NCBI GenBank assembly: GCA_963765285.1
Contig: CAVXVR010000006.1
Span: 310,001-374,000, forward strand
Direction of reading: 5' to 3'
DNA length: 64,000 nt
Source of the DNA: CAVWZH01 sp963765285
GTDB taxonomy: Bacteria > Acidobacteriota > Terriglobia > Terriglobales > Acidobacteriaceae
Shown here: piece after piece, positions 1-9,150 of the stretch
How positions within the stretch are numbered: the first letter of the stretch is position 1
How the letters are laid out: each line of letters starts with the position of its first letter
The notes under the pieces: model-generated
The model's input: the letters and a program-made list of their open reading frames with translations, nothing else
Told to the model about the DNA's origin: nothing
Database searches by the model: none
Made by a program: the position numbers and the translations under genes

Positions 1-38
1 GCCGTTATTTTCGTTCTTCATGCCGCAATAAGCAATTG

Positions 39-67
39 ACCACAGAGGACGCGGAGTCCACGGAGGA
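39..67. repeat. Dispersed CACAGAGGAC-type intergenic repeat
   Basis: Intergenic run with the pattern CCACAGAGGACGCGGAG, then TCCACGGAGG, built on a loose 9-10 base period. Related copies are seen near 3892-3960 and 14471-14535, always between genes. No coding role is visible. Confidence 0.6.
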
Positions 68-78
68 TATTCTTTTTG

Positions 79-408
79 CTATTTCCTCCGCACCTTCCAG
101 AAGGAACTTACGCCAAACCAGGCGAACGTAAGTGTGAAACAAATTGCAAGCAGCAGGCGTCCCGGTCCGGCATGCGAAGCGCGATAGTGCGTGTATTCGC
201 GGGTTAACGCACCTGCACCGATGGCGGCTATGAACAAGAAAACAAAGCCCGTGACCTCAAGCCAAAGCTGGTGCAACACGCGACCGAAGTGAGTCGCGGT
301 GGTGCGGAGGCCTCGGAGAATCGCGCCGACGGTTCGATTCTGTCCGGCCTGCCGGGCGGCGACCCGCGCCAAAATGGTCAGCTTGCGAGCTGAGGAAATG
401 CTCACCAT
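79..408 (-). CDS. Small hypothetical membrane protein
   Basis: A 109-residue protein that I do not recognise by family. The N-terminal half is basic and rich in Arg/Ala. Two hydrophobic segments follow, around residues 51-66 (FVFLFIAAIGAGAL) and 85-103 (LLLAICFTLTFAWFGV), and the tail KVRRK would favour a cytoplasmic C-terminus. It is most likely a small two-span inner-membrane protein. It stands alone on the minus strand with no operon partner in view. The start is uncertain because the first 25 residues are not membrane-like and a shorter form is possible. Confidence 0.55.
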   Translation of the reverse strand: MVSISSARKLTILARVAARQAGQNRTVGAILRGLRTTATHFGRVLHQLWLEVTGFVFLFIAAIGAGALTREYTHYRASHAGPGRLLLAICFTLTFAWFGVSSFWKVRRK

Positions 409-515
409 AAACCAGATTTTAGCAGCCCTTTCGGTGGCCTCCGGAGTTACAATAACGCGAACGGCGGGGCACGACGAATCACGGCGGCACTGGCCGGCAT
501 CTTAATGGATGTGAC

Positions 516-824
516 GTGGGCGTACCCGGGGGGCATGTGGACCAGCAACTGAAGCAGTTAATGAAAGAACTGGGAGAGGCAATCAACGAGTCGCTGGCCG
601 ATTCGGAGCAGATTGCCGAGGTCGTGTCCCGCATCAAGGAGGGCGGGTACGACATTTTCCTGGTGCTGGAGGCCACAATTGGAGTGAGCAAGCCGGGAGA
701 GAAATCGCCTGACAAGACTTCGCTAGTGACCACCCTAACCACCAATCCTGAATTCAAGATCAGCGATCAGGACCTGAAGTTCCTCAAGTCCCTGCGCATC
801 AAGATCGAAGACGACGCCGCATAA
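516..824 (+). CDS. Conserved-looking small hypothetical protein
   Basis: A 102-residue, soluble, acidic protein with amphipathic helices at the N-terminus (QLKQLMKELGEAINESL). No family was recognised. The listed start is GTG at 516. A GTG at 537 (VDQQLKQ) directly follows a G-rich stretch and would drop the low-complexity MGVPGGH prefix, so it may be the true start. The predicted structure is helix-rich followed by a short beta segment (IFLVLEATIGV). Codon use matches its neighbours. It precedes the radical SAM gene by 140 bases and has no other context clue. Confidence 0.6.
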   Translation: MGVPGGHVDQQLKQLMKELGEAINESLADSEQIAEVVSRIKEGGYDIFLVLEATIGVSKPGEKSPDKTSLVTTLTTNPEFKISDQDLKFLKSLRIKIEDDAA

Positions 825-964
825 GGCCGCGGTATCACCGATTCCCCTCGAACCTTTTTCACTTCCCATACGCCTGTGACCGCTCGCCGCATGTAATAGT
901 TTTGTAATGTGCCGATGATCACTGCGAAGAACCCTCCTGAGAAATTACGCTTCAAACAAATCAC

Positions 965-2611
965 ATGAAACCTCACTCTAGGGGAAGTCGCGCCCGCATC
1001 CTGCTGAGTTCGGTCTTCGGGCCTTATGCGCAAGACGACGAATTTGGCAGCCGAGCGATTAATCCGATGGAGCTGTACCACAACCAAGTCACGCGCGCAC
1101 AAGGCAGCTTCTCGCTGCGTATGTTCCATCGATCCTGGGGCATCATGATGATTCAGGCAAATATTTCGGCGCCCTGCAGCGTGCTGGACTTCCCCACGCG
1201 GGAAGCCTTCGCCCGCGAGTTGACTGCGAACCACTACGATGTCGTCGGCATCTCTGCGATCATCGTAAACGTTTCGAAGGTCCGGGAAATGTGCCGCATG
1301 GTGCGCGAGCTATCGCCCAGTTCGGCGATCGTGGTAGGCGGACACGTGGCAGCGATTCCCGGACTGGAGGCGATGATCGACGCCGACTATATCGTGCGCG
1401 GAGAAGGCATTTCCTGGATGCGCCGATACCTGGGAGAAGACGAGCACGCACCGATCCGTCATCCAGCTATAGTCTCCGGCCTACAGACGCGCATCATGGG
1501 AGTACGTCTGCCGCAGCGCAAGGGCGGGACAGCGGCAACCATCATCCCGTCGGTGGGTTGCCCCATGGGGTGCAACTTTTGTACCACGTCTGCTTTTTTT
1601 GGCGGCAAGGGAAACTTCTTTAACTTTTATGAGACCGGCGATGAACTGTTCGAAGTGATGTGCGGGATCGAGTCTGAACTCAAAGTAAATTCGTTCTTTG
1701 TAATGGACGAAAACTTCCTGCTCCACCGTACCCGCGCCATGCGCTTGCTGGACCGCATGAAGCAGGCGGGCAAGTGTTGGGAGCTTTCAGTGTTTGCTTC
1801 CGCCAATGCGATTCGAAAATACACCATGATGGAACTGGTCGAACTGGGTATCTCCTGGGTATGGATGGGTTTGGAGTCTCCCAAGTCCAGTTACAGCAAG
1901 CTCCAGACTACGGACATTGGGCAACTGACGCGGGAACTTCGCGAACACGGCATACGAGTGCAGGGTTCGACGATCATTGGATTGGAGCACCACACGCCCG
2001 ACAATATCGCCGAGGAAATTGAAGCGGCGGCCAGCTACCAGACCGACTTTCACCAGTTCATGCTCTACACGCCGGTTCCCGGCACGCCGCTTTACGGGGA
2101 AATGGCTGAACAGGGCCGGCTGCTGACGGATGTTGACTTCGCCGATATCCATGGACAGTACAAATTCAACTTCCGGCATGGCGCAATCTCGCGCGAGGAT
2201 TCAAAGCGCCTCCTGGATTGGGCGTTCTGGCGCGATTTCGAGCGGAATGGGCCGAGTCTCTATCGCATGTGCCAGACCATGCTCCAGGGCTGGCAACGCT
2301 ACAAGGACTATCCCGACCCACGTGTCCGTGAGCGGTTTGCGCGGCAAGTGAAGAAGCTAAGTGGGGCCTACAATGCGGCTCTCTGGGTGATGGAGCGGGA
2401 ATTCAGGAAAGTTAATTGCAGCGTGAGTGAGCGGATTCACCAGTTGCGCCGCGAAGTTGAGAAAGAATCTCCAATCATTGCCCGCCTCACCGCCGCTTTG
2501 CTGGGCCCGATCTTGTTATGGTCCACTCGGCGGGAAGAAAAGCACCTGGCAGCGGGGCGGACGTATGAACCGCCGACTTTTTTGGAACGCAGGAATTGGG
2601 GTTCGGCTTAG
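965..2611 (+). CDS. Radical SAM enzyme with N-terminal cobalamin-binding-type domain
   Basis: 548 residues. Residues about 60-160 have the alternating beta/alpha pattern of a B12-binding domain (YDVVGISAIIVNV, AIVVGGHVAA, ADYIVRGEG). The usual DxHxxG base-off histidine motif is absent, as in many radical SAM relatives. The radical SAM core follows, with the 4Fe-4S motif C199-PMG-C203-NF-C206. Further core strands include the segment FFVMDENFLL and the GSTIIGLEHHT motif. A helical C-terminal extension of about 150 residues (from LLDWAFWRDF) carries no recognised domain. Family members perform methylations, ring formation or C-C coupling on lipids, antibiotics or cofactors; the substrate here cannot be read from the sequence. 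The gene is monocistronic and convergent with the Rieske gene. Confidence 0.85.
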   Translation: MKPHSRGSRARILLSSVFGPYAQDDEFGSRAINPMELYHNQVTRAQGSFSLRMFHRSWGIMMIQANISAPCSVLDFPTREAFARELTANHYDVVGISAIIVNVSKVREMCRMVRELSPSSAIVVGGHVAAIPGLEAMIDADYIVRGEGISWMRRYLGEDEHAPIRHPAIVSGLQTRIMGVRLPQRKGGTAATIIPSVGCPMGCNFCTTSAFFGGKGNFFNFYETGDELFEVMCGIESELKVNSFFVMDENFLLHRTRAMRLLDRMKQAGKCWELSVFASANAIRKYTMMELVELGISWVWMGLESPKSSYSKLQTTDIGQLTRELREHGIRVQGSTIIGLEHHTPDNIAEEIEAAASYQTDFHQFMLYTPVPGTPLYGEMAEQGRLLTDVDFADIHGQYKFNFRHGAISREDSKRLLDWAFWRDFERNGPSLYRMCQTMLQGWQRYKDYPDPRVRERFARQVKKLSGAYNAALWVMEREFRKVNCSVSERIHQLRREVEKESPIIARLTAALLGPILLWSTRREEKHLAAGRTYEPPTFLERRNWGSA

Positions 2612-2617
2612 GCTTGT

Positions 2618-2645
2618 GTGTCGTCCCTCCGGGACTCACGCATTT
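2618..2645. repeat. Dispersed CGTCCCTCCGGGACTC repeat
   Basis: Between two convergent genes lies CGTCCCTCCGGGACTCACGC, a small palindrome (GTCCC/GGGAC). It is closely related to the longer copy at 17786-17848 and could act as a weak hairpin at the transcript ends. Confidence 0.45.
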
Positions 2646-2711
2646 TCCATATGCACCCAGAACTGACGTCCCTGGGCTGCACCTTGCGTTGCTTCGCGGC
2701 TGAAAACCATC

Positions 2712-3827
2712 TCAAGATTGCGTGTTACCAGATTGGGCCTCACGCTCGCGCTGCAGAATCATCTGGTCGAAGGCGTGAGGCAGACTTTCTTGTGTGGAGT
2801 ACGGGCCGGGTTTGTACGCTCTCGATTTGATTCCGGCTTGCGATAGCTCGGAGACGGCCCAATCCTGCCGGTTGGTCACGTCCCAGAATTCGACCGCGTC
2901 CTCCGCCTGGAAACCGGGCTTAGCCATTTCCGAAGGATGGAAGTGCCACTCGCAGATGATCTCCGTGCGGTCGACGGCGCGAGGCCAGAGCGTGTGGGTC
3001 ATCATGTAATCGGGATGCAGGCTGAGCAGCAGATTGGGATAGACCGCGTAGTACAGAACCATCTGGCGCTCAGCTTCATTTAAACCGGGAAGGTAGTCGC
3101 GGCGGCGCTGGCCATCCAGACTCATGGTTTCGGCGCCGTTCTTGAGATCCATGGAGCCGCCGATGAAGTTCGGGTCCGGCGGCGCATTGTTTCCGCTGAG
3201 GTAGTCTGACACCTTGTTCAACTGCGGATGCAAAAGAGGACAGTGCAGGCATTCGTTGTAATTTAGGACGACCAGTTTCCAGTTGGCTTTCACATCGTAG
3301 GCAATCCGCTTGTAGAGTCGCAACTCCTGCATGCGCCAGGGGACGAATTTCTCTGGAAGGGACGACAACTGATCGGCAAGGGGCTTTGGGTTCGGACTTA
3401 AATTGATGAAAATGTGGCCGTCCCAGACATCGCAGTGCACCGAGTTCAATGGGTAGTCCTGGTGACGGAATGAGCGATCCATGTGGGGCGCGCCTAGCAG
3501 GCAGCCATCGAGGCCGTAAGTCCAGCCATGGTAGGGGCACTGGATGCGACCGGGGAACTTGCCTTCGGGAGCGGTGCAGATGCGGGTGCCGCGATGGCGG
3601 CAGACGTTGTAGAAGACCTGTACGTGGCCGCCTTCGTCGCGGCTTATGATGATGCTTTCGTTGCCGATTTCGCGTAGGAAATAGTCGCCCGGGCTTTCGA
3701 TCTGCCGAGTGCGTCCGGCACAAACCCAGGTCTGGCAGAAAAAGCGCTCAAGCTCATCGTCAAAAACCGCTGGGTCGGTGTAGTAACGTGCCGGCAGGGT
3801 TTGGGGAAGGTCGACCTGAGTTGTCAC
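2712..3827 (-). CDS. Rieske non-heme iron oxygenase, alpha subunit (GbcA/CntA-like)
   Basis: 371 residues. The Rieske 2Fe-2S ligands are C76-x-H78 (in the segment VCRHRG) and C97-xx-H100 (CPYHGW). The mononuclear iron site is NECLHCPLLH with H195 and H200. Asp322 in NRQDWAV is the likely third ligand, and Glu192 sits where the electron bridge to the Rieske cluster of the neighbouring subunit is expected in this family. The E-xx-HC-xxx-H signature is typical of glycine-betaine and carnitine monooxygenases, so a quaternary-amine or related substrate is plausible but unproven. The dedicated reductase normally needed is not encoded nearby, so electrons must come from elsewhere. Start ATG is at 3827. 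Confidence 0.87.
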   Translation of the reverse strand: MTTQVDLPQTLPARYYTDPAVFDDELERFFCQTWVCAGRTRQIESPGDYFLREIGNESIIISRDEGGHVQVFYNVCRHRGTRICTAPEGKFPGRIQCPYHGWTYGLDGCLLGAPHMDRSFRHQDYPLNSVHCDVWDGHIFINLSPNPKPLADQLSSLPEKFVPWRMQELRLYKRIAYDVKANWKLVVLNYNECLHCPLLHPQLNKVSDYLSGNNAPPDPNFIGGSMDLKNGAETMSLDGQRRRDYLPGLNEAERQMVLYYAVYPNLLLSLHPDYMMTHTLWPRAVDRTEIICEWHFHPSEMAKPGFQAEDAVEFWDVTNRQDWAVSELSQAGIKSRAYKPGPYSTQESLPHAFDQMILQREREAQSGNTQS

Positions 3828-3891
3828 GGGAGCTCCACGGCCAGTTTTGGTAAAGAGGTATCTTAAGTCAGTGGACGCGGAATCGAAAATT

Positions 3892-3960
3892 CACCACGGA
3901 GCGCACAGAGGACACTGAACCGGGAGTTAACCACAGAGTACACAGAGTACACAAAGGACC
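3892..3960. repeat. Two copies of the CACAGAGGAC-type repeat
   Basis: TCACCACGGAGCGCACAGAG and ACCACAGAGTACACAGAGTA lie 20 bases apart in the gap upstream of glgC. They belong to the same family as the copies at 39-67 and 14471-14535. Confidence 0.6.
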
Positions 3961-3995
3961 TCGAAACCCGGACTCCGGAGGACCGTGGGACTTTG

Positions 3996-4004
3996 TGCTA
4001 GTAT
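3996..4004 (+). promoter_or_regulatory. Possible extended -10 element upstream of glgC
   Basis: TGC-TAGTAT has the TGn extension and a four-of-six match to TATAAT, about 97 bases before the glgC start. No convincing -35 box is visible. This is only a weak proposal. Confidence 0.3.
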
Positions 4005-4100
4005 CGACTGTTTTTTGAGGCGTGCCGGGGAAGCACGAGCTATTCGCCATATCCGGCAGCGTTTTCCCGGGGCCGTCGATCCGCATCCAAGCGGGAGCCT

Positions 4101-5351
4101 ATGAAAGATACTCTGGGGGTACTGTTGGCGGGCGGAGCGGGCGAGCGGCTCTATCCCCTGACCCGCGACCGGGCCAAGCCGGCGGTGACCTTCGGCGGCA
4201 TCTATCGCATCATTGACGTCACTCTCTCCAACTGCATCAATTCCGACCTGCGGAAGGTATACATCCTTACGCAATACAAGGCACTTTCGCTCAACCGGCA
4301 CATCCGCGAAGGCTGGACGTTCCTGGCGCGCGAAATGGGCGAATTCATCGAAGTCTTGCCGCCGATGAAGAGAGTCAGCGAGAGCTGGTACCAGGGCACC
4401 GCGGACGCGGTCTACCAGAACATCTATTCGATCGGCTCGGAGCAGCCGAAACACGTGCTGATTCTTTCCGGGGACCACATCTACAAGATGAACTACGGAT
4501 TGATGATGAAGCGGCACCAGGAAACTGGAGCCGACGTGACGCTGGCGACCATCCAGATTGATCCTTCAGAAGTGTCACGCTTTGGGGTGGTGGATATGGA
4601 TCCGGATCATCGGGTGCTGGGGTTTGAGGAGAAGCCCAAGCAGACCGAGTTGCGCTCACCCTCCAATCCGGAGAAATGCTCCGCCTCGATGGGAGTTTAT
4701 CTGTTCAACACAGATGTCCTGATTCCGGTCCTGCTGAAGGACGCGGAGGACCCAAACTCAAGCCACGATTTCGGCAAAGATATTCTGCCGAAGATGGTGA
4801 ACGACTACCGGGTTTATACCTACGACTTCGTGGATGAGAACAAGAAAGAAGCGCTTTACTGGCGCGACGTGGGAACGCTCGAGGCCTACTACGAAGCCAA
4901 CATGGACGTGGTCTCCGTTTCGCCCGTCTTCAACTTATATGACGAGAACTGGCCCATCCGGACTCATCAGCGCCAATATCCGCCAGCCAAGTTTGTGTTC
5001 GCCGAAACCGGGCGCACCGGGACGGCGGTGGATTCCATTGTTTCTTCCGGCTGTATTGTATCGGGCGGCATTGTCAAAAATAGCGTGCTTTCTCCCGATG
5101 TGCGGGTCAATTCCTATAGCGAAATTGACGCCTGCATTCTCTTTTCGCACGTGAATGTGGGGCGGCGCTGCCGCATCCGCAAAGCAATCATCGACCGGGA
5201 TGTGCACATTCCCGAGGGCACAACCATTGGATACGATCCCGAAGCTGACCGGCAGCGATATTTCGTCACCGAAAGCGGGATTACCGTGGTGACCCGTGAC
5301 TACTCGCTGTTCGAAAATCCGGTGACCGTGGATTACTTCACCAGCGAGTGA
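4101..5351 (+). CDS. glgC: Glucose-1-phosphate adenylyltransferase
   Basis: 416 residues, the usual length. It makes ADP-glucose from ATP and glucose-1-phosphate, the committed step of bacterial glycogen synthesis. The N-terminal nucleotidyltransferase signature is LLAGGAGERLYPLT followed by RAKPAV. GDHIYKMNYG is the substrate/metal region, FEEKP and YWRDVGT are conserved sugar-phosphate contacts, and a left-handed beta-helix closes the protein (from about residue 300, VSSGCIVSGG). The start ATG at 4101 gives the canonical MKDTLGVLLAGG. No other glycogen genes are adjacent, so it appears monocistronic. Confidence 0.97.
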   Translation: MKDTLGVLLAGGAGERLYPLTRDRAKPAVTFGGIYRIIDVTLSNCINSDLRKVYILTQYKALSLNRHIREGWTFLAREMGEFIEVLPPMKRVSESWYQGTADAVYQNIYSIGSEQPKHVLILSGDHIYKMNYGLMMKRHQETGADVTLATIQIDPSEVSRFGVVDMDPDHRVLGFEEKPKQTELRSPSNPEKCSASMGVYLFNTDVLIPVLLKDAEDPNSSHDFGKDILPKMVNDYRVYTYDFVDENKKEALYWRDVGTLEAYYEANMDVVSVSPVFNLYDENWPIRTHQRQYPPAKFVFAETGRTGTAVDSIVSSGCIVSGGIVKNSVLSPDVRVNSYSEIDACILFSHVNVGRRCRIRKAIIDRDVHIPEGTTIGYDPEADRQRYFVTESGITVVTRDYSLFENPVTVDYFTSE

Positions 5352-5363
5352 CGGCGCGCGCAG

Positions 5364-5457
5364 GACTGAGAACCGAGAACCAGGAACTCTGAACTGGCTT
5401 TTCGTTGCACGCCTGCTGCTCGAACAAAACCAGTTCTCAGTTCCTGGTTCTCAGTTT
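5364..5457. repeat. Long imperfect inverted repeat downstream of glgC
   Basis: Left arm GAGAACCAGGAACT plus CTGAACTGG (5374-5397) is complementary to right arm CCAGTTCTCAGTTCCTGG plus TTCTC (5430-5452). They are separated by about 32 bases. It could fold into a stem of more than 20 pairs and end the glgC transcript. The right-arm sequence recurs as a single arm at 8342-8379. Confidence 0.65.
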
Positions 5458-5563
5458 CCCCTCTGGCCGACCTTCCGCACCGTAGTTTCGCAACAGGATT
5501 ACTCAAGCCTCCGATGTGCTCTTTTGAATTGAAGAAATACCGCGGTTCGCCGATAGAACAGGC

Positions 5564-8297
5564 ATGCGCCTCGTCCTATCGCTTTGCCTCTTGCTGCTGA
5601 CCACTGCTGCATTATCCCAGATACCGAACGACGGTAAAGACCTGCCTTTCGTCCAACCACGGGACCTGGTGCGGGGTTATGTGGATGATGACGCAAGAGT
5701 CGTATTGCGGGGCAATCTGCATCCGCTGGCCCGGGCGGAGTTTGATCGCGGCGCAGTAGCGCGCAATTACCGTATGGGTCGGATGATCCTGGTCCTGAAC
5801 TTGGATCCGGGGCGGCAACAGATTCTGGATGAATTGGTCCGCGAACAACAGGATCCCGACTCGGTCCACTATCACCAGTGGCTGACGCCGGAGGAGTATG
5901 GCGTGCACTTTGGCATCTCAGAGAACGATCTGGACCAGGTATTAAATTGGCTGCAGATTCATGGCATGGAAATAGAGGAGGTCACGGCCGGGCGGCGCGC
6001 GATTGTTTTCAGCGGAACCGCGGCACAGGTGGATTCGACCTTCCACACACCCATTCACACGTACGTGATGGGAAGCGAAGTGCACCACGCCAACGCGAAG
6101 GACCCGCAAATTCCTCTGGCGCTGGCGAACGTGGTAAGCGGAGTGGTCTCGCTGCATGACTTTCGCAGCCGGGCGACGCACAGCGATGCGAGAAAAACTA
6201 CGCCCGACTTAAGCAGCGGAAGCGCGCATTATATGGCCCCGGCAGATTTCGCCACGATTTACGACGTTACGCCGCTTTATGGGCAATCCATCAACGGCAG
6301 CGGCCAGAGCGTGGCCATCGTGGCCCGGTCGAATATCAATCTCTCCGACGTTCAGGCCTTCCGCAGCATGTTTGGGCTGCCGGCGAACAATCCGCAAATC
6401 ATCGTCAATGGCGCCAATCCGGGAATCTTCTCCTCAGGCGAAGAAGTCGAGGCGGATCTCGACGTGGAATGGGCAGGAGCGGTGGCCAAGAACGCGACCG
6501 TTGATTTTGTGGTTTCGGCCTCCACCAATTCCAGCGACGGCGTTTATCTCTCGGCGCAATATATCGTGAACCACAATCTGGCGCCGGTCATGAGCACGAG
6601 TTTTGGACTTTGCGAGGCGGCGCTGGGCAGTTCCGGGAATAGCTTCCTCAATAGTTTGTGGCAGCAGGCCGCGGCCGAGGGGATCACGGTGTTCGTTTCT
6701 TCGGGCGACAGCGGAGCGGCCGGTTGCGACTCATCTTCCGCCAGCCGCGGGAGCGCCGGCACGGGAGTCAACGGCCTGTGCTCGACGCCTTACTGTGTTT
6801 GCGTCGGTGGCACCCAGTTCAGCGACACCTCGAACGCTGGTGCGTATTGGTCCTCGTCCAACAGCGCGGCGCAGGGCTCGGCGTTGAGCTACATCCCGGA
6901 AGTTGTCTGGAACGAAAGCAGTGGCGGCGGCTTGTGGGCCAGTGGAGGCGGAACGAGCATAGTGTATGCGAAACCTTCCTGGCAGACGGGGACGGGAGTC
7001 CCTGCGGATGGCAAGCGGGATGTACCGGATGTGTCGCTCTCGGCTGCCGGGCACGATGGGTATCTCATCTACATGAACAGTGGGGAATACGTGGTTGGGG
7101 GCACTTCGGCGGCATCTCCTTCGTTTGCCAGTTTGATGGCATTGGTGGTGCAAAACGCCGGCGCGCGACAGGGCAATGCCAATACGGCTTTCTACGCTCT
7201 GGCGGGGAAACAGACCTCGGGCGGCGCGGCGGTGTTTCACGACACCACCACCGGCAACAACGGCGTTCCCGGGGTCACCGGATTCAGCGCCGGCACGGGA
7301 TACGACCGGGCCACCGGCTTGGGCTCGGTTGATGCGAACATCATGGTGGGTCACTGGAGCGATGCCACCACAGTACCCGCATTCCAAGCCGGTTTGGACT
7401 CGAGCACGCTCACAGTGGTCGCAGGATCAAACAGCAGCACGAATGTGAACGTCACTGTGAGCGGCGGCTTCAACGCGAGCGTTTCATTTACGGCAACGGG
7501 TTTGCCCACCGGAGTCACGGCGACGTTCACACCAACCAGCCTCGCTGCTCCTGGGTCCGGAACGAGCATCCTGAAGCTGACGGCCTCAAGCACCGCCAAA
7601 GCAGGAACCTACACTGCGAACATTTCCGCCACCAGCGGCAAGACGGTGCAAAAGATCGCAATCTCGATTACTGTGGCGCCTGCACCGACCTTCACCTTAG
7701 GGGCAACGCCGACGTCCGTGAGCGTCGCGGCCGGAGGTTCACGAACGGCAACGCTGACAGTGACCGGGAACTTAACGTTTAACTCTTCCGTGGGCTTTAG
7801 CGTTAGCGGGCTGCCGGCCGGATTGACCGCTTCTTTCGCCCCCTCGACCATCAGCGCTCCTGGGTCGGGATCAACCACCCTGACATTTAACGCATCATCG
7901 GCGGTCGCACCGAAGGCCTACACCATCGTGGTAACGGCCACCGGCGGTGGAATCACGAAGACCTCAAGCTTAACTGTCAATGTGCCAGGCTTCACGCTCA
8001 CCCCAGTCTCAGCGACAGTTTCGGTCAGCGGAAAAACCAGTAAAGGCACGGTTGCGTTCACTACTTCCGCCTTGGGAGGGTTTGCGTCCGCGATTGCGCT
8101 CAGCGTTTCCGGAGCGCCGACCGGAATTACTGTTGGCCTCAGTCCGCAGAGCCTGGGGTCGCCGGGAAGCGGCCGTTCGACGCTGACCCTGACGAAGGGA
8201 ACGGCAGCGAGTGTGGGCAGCTCCCGAGATCACGGTCACGGCCACTGGTGGCGGCATTCAACATACTGCTGCGATAACGCTGAATGTGAGCAAGTAA
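5564..8297 (+). CDS. Secreted S53 (pro-kumamolisin/sedolisin) serine-carboxyl peptidase, frameshifted near the C-terminus
   Basis: A signal peptide spans residues 1-18. An activation prodomain follows (about 25-200, with the YHQWLTPEEYG motif), then the peptidase: E296 and D300 of the E-xxx-D pair, oxyanion D382 in SSGDSG, and nucleophile S515 in GGTSAASP. The GYDRATGLGS segment (about 580) fits the calcium-site region. Three Ig-like repeats follow (about 620-900), each with a GLPxGxTAxF-type strand and an APGSG turn. The frame breaks at about residue 887: removing one C from CCC at 8223-8225 restores EITVTATGGG...ITLNVSK and a stop at 8295-8297. As given, the frame instead runs on to 8437 into intergenic repeat sequence. 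Family members are acid-active extracellular endopeptidases. Confidence 0.88.
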
Positions 8298-8341
8298 ACT
8301 TAGCGCTTTGCTGCCTTTGGAACTTCGATTTTTCAAGAAAG

Positions 8342-8379
8342 CCAGTTTCCAGTTCTTCCGTTCTCAGTTCTCAGTTGCC
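8342..8379. repeat. Single arm of the CCAGTTCTCAGTT repeat
   Basis: CCAGTTTCCAGTTCTTCC then GTTCTCAGTTCTCAGTT resembles the right arm of the 5364-5457 inverted repeat. It lies just downstream of the restored stop of the peptidase gene, which supports 8297 as the true end. Confidence 0.5.
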
Positions 8380-8550
8380 GACAGGATCTTCGTCTTGTGT
8401 TCGCCCTGCCCTTGCTGCGCCTGCTACAATTCCCTGATTTTCGATGTCCTGAACCTTTGGGGCCACAACAACGTATCTAGATTGTGGTGTTAAGCCCGTG
8501 GTGTGCCTCGATTGGCTGCGGGCTAAACCAGGGGTTCTGGGGAGTGCAGG

Positions 8551-9150
8551 TTGGAAGACACCCAGGTCGTAGGAGCGCTGGTCCGCCGCTGTGTGGCGGG
8601 CGACGTGGTGGCTTGGGAAGAGATCGTGCACCAATATCATCGGCGAATCTACAATCTTTGCTATCGTTTCGCGGGATCGGCCGATGACGCGCAGGACCTC
8701 ACGCAAGAGGTCTTCATCAAAATGTACCGCACGCTGGGCAGCTATGACGTGGACCGGGGCGCGTTCGTGACCTGGGTTACCACGGTCACGCGAAATTTGT
8801 TGGTGGACCATTTTCGGCGCAGTAAACAGGACCGGGTTACGGATTCACTGGACGTGCCGGCTTCTGAGCATGAAGACGCTATGCCGCTCAGCGATCGGAT
8901 TGAAGACAAAGGCCCGGCACCGGATGCAAGTGTACAGAGCCGCGAAACCCGGGAGACGGTACACCGGGCTCTGCAAAAGCTCTCTCCCGAGCTGCGGGAG
9001 GCGGTGGTGCTGAGAGATCTTCAAGACATGGATTACAGGGAAATTGCGGCGGTTTTGCGGGTGCCGGAAGGCACCGTGAAATCAAGAATAAACCGCGGGC
9101 GAGCGGAACTTGCACGCCTGCTCCAACGTACATATAGGCAGGTGATGTGA
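8551..9150 (+). CDS. ECF-type RNA polymerase sigma factor
   Basis: 199 residues. Sigma region 2 is visible at about residues 25-90 (DDAQDLTQEVFIKMYR for core binding; FVTWVTTVTRNLLVDHFRR for -10 recognition). Region 4 is at about 135-190 (LSPELREAVVLRDLQ, then the helix-turn-helix DYREIAAVLRVPEGTVKSRI). The start is a TTG at 8551 preceded by GGGAG at 8540-8544; no in-frame ATG/GTG fits better. It overlaps the next gene by four bases (GTGA), so sigma factor and anti-sigma factor are translationally coupled. ECF factors respond to envelope or redox stress when released by their membrane anti-sigma partner. Confidence 0.93.
   Translation: MEDTQVVGALVRRCVAGDVVAWEEIVHQYHRRIYNLCYRFAGSADDAQDLTQEVFIKMYRTLGSYDVDRGAFVTWVTTVTRNLLVDHFRRSKQDRVTDSLDVPASEHEDAMPLSDRIEDKGPAPDASVQSRETRETVHRALQKLSPELREAVVLRDLQDMDYREIAAVLRVPEGTVKSRINRGRAELARLLQRTYRQVM

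Noticed and set aside
6658..7332. 224-codon alternative frame within the S53 peptidase
   Set aside because: The peptidase frame holds all catalytic motifs through this stretch; the other frame is Arg/Gly/Trp-rich shadow sequence.
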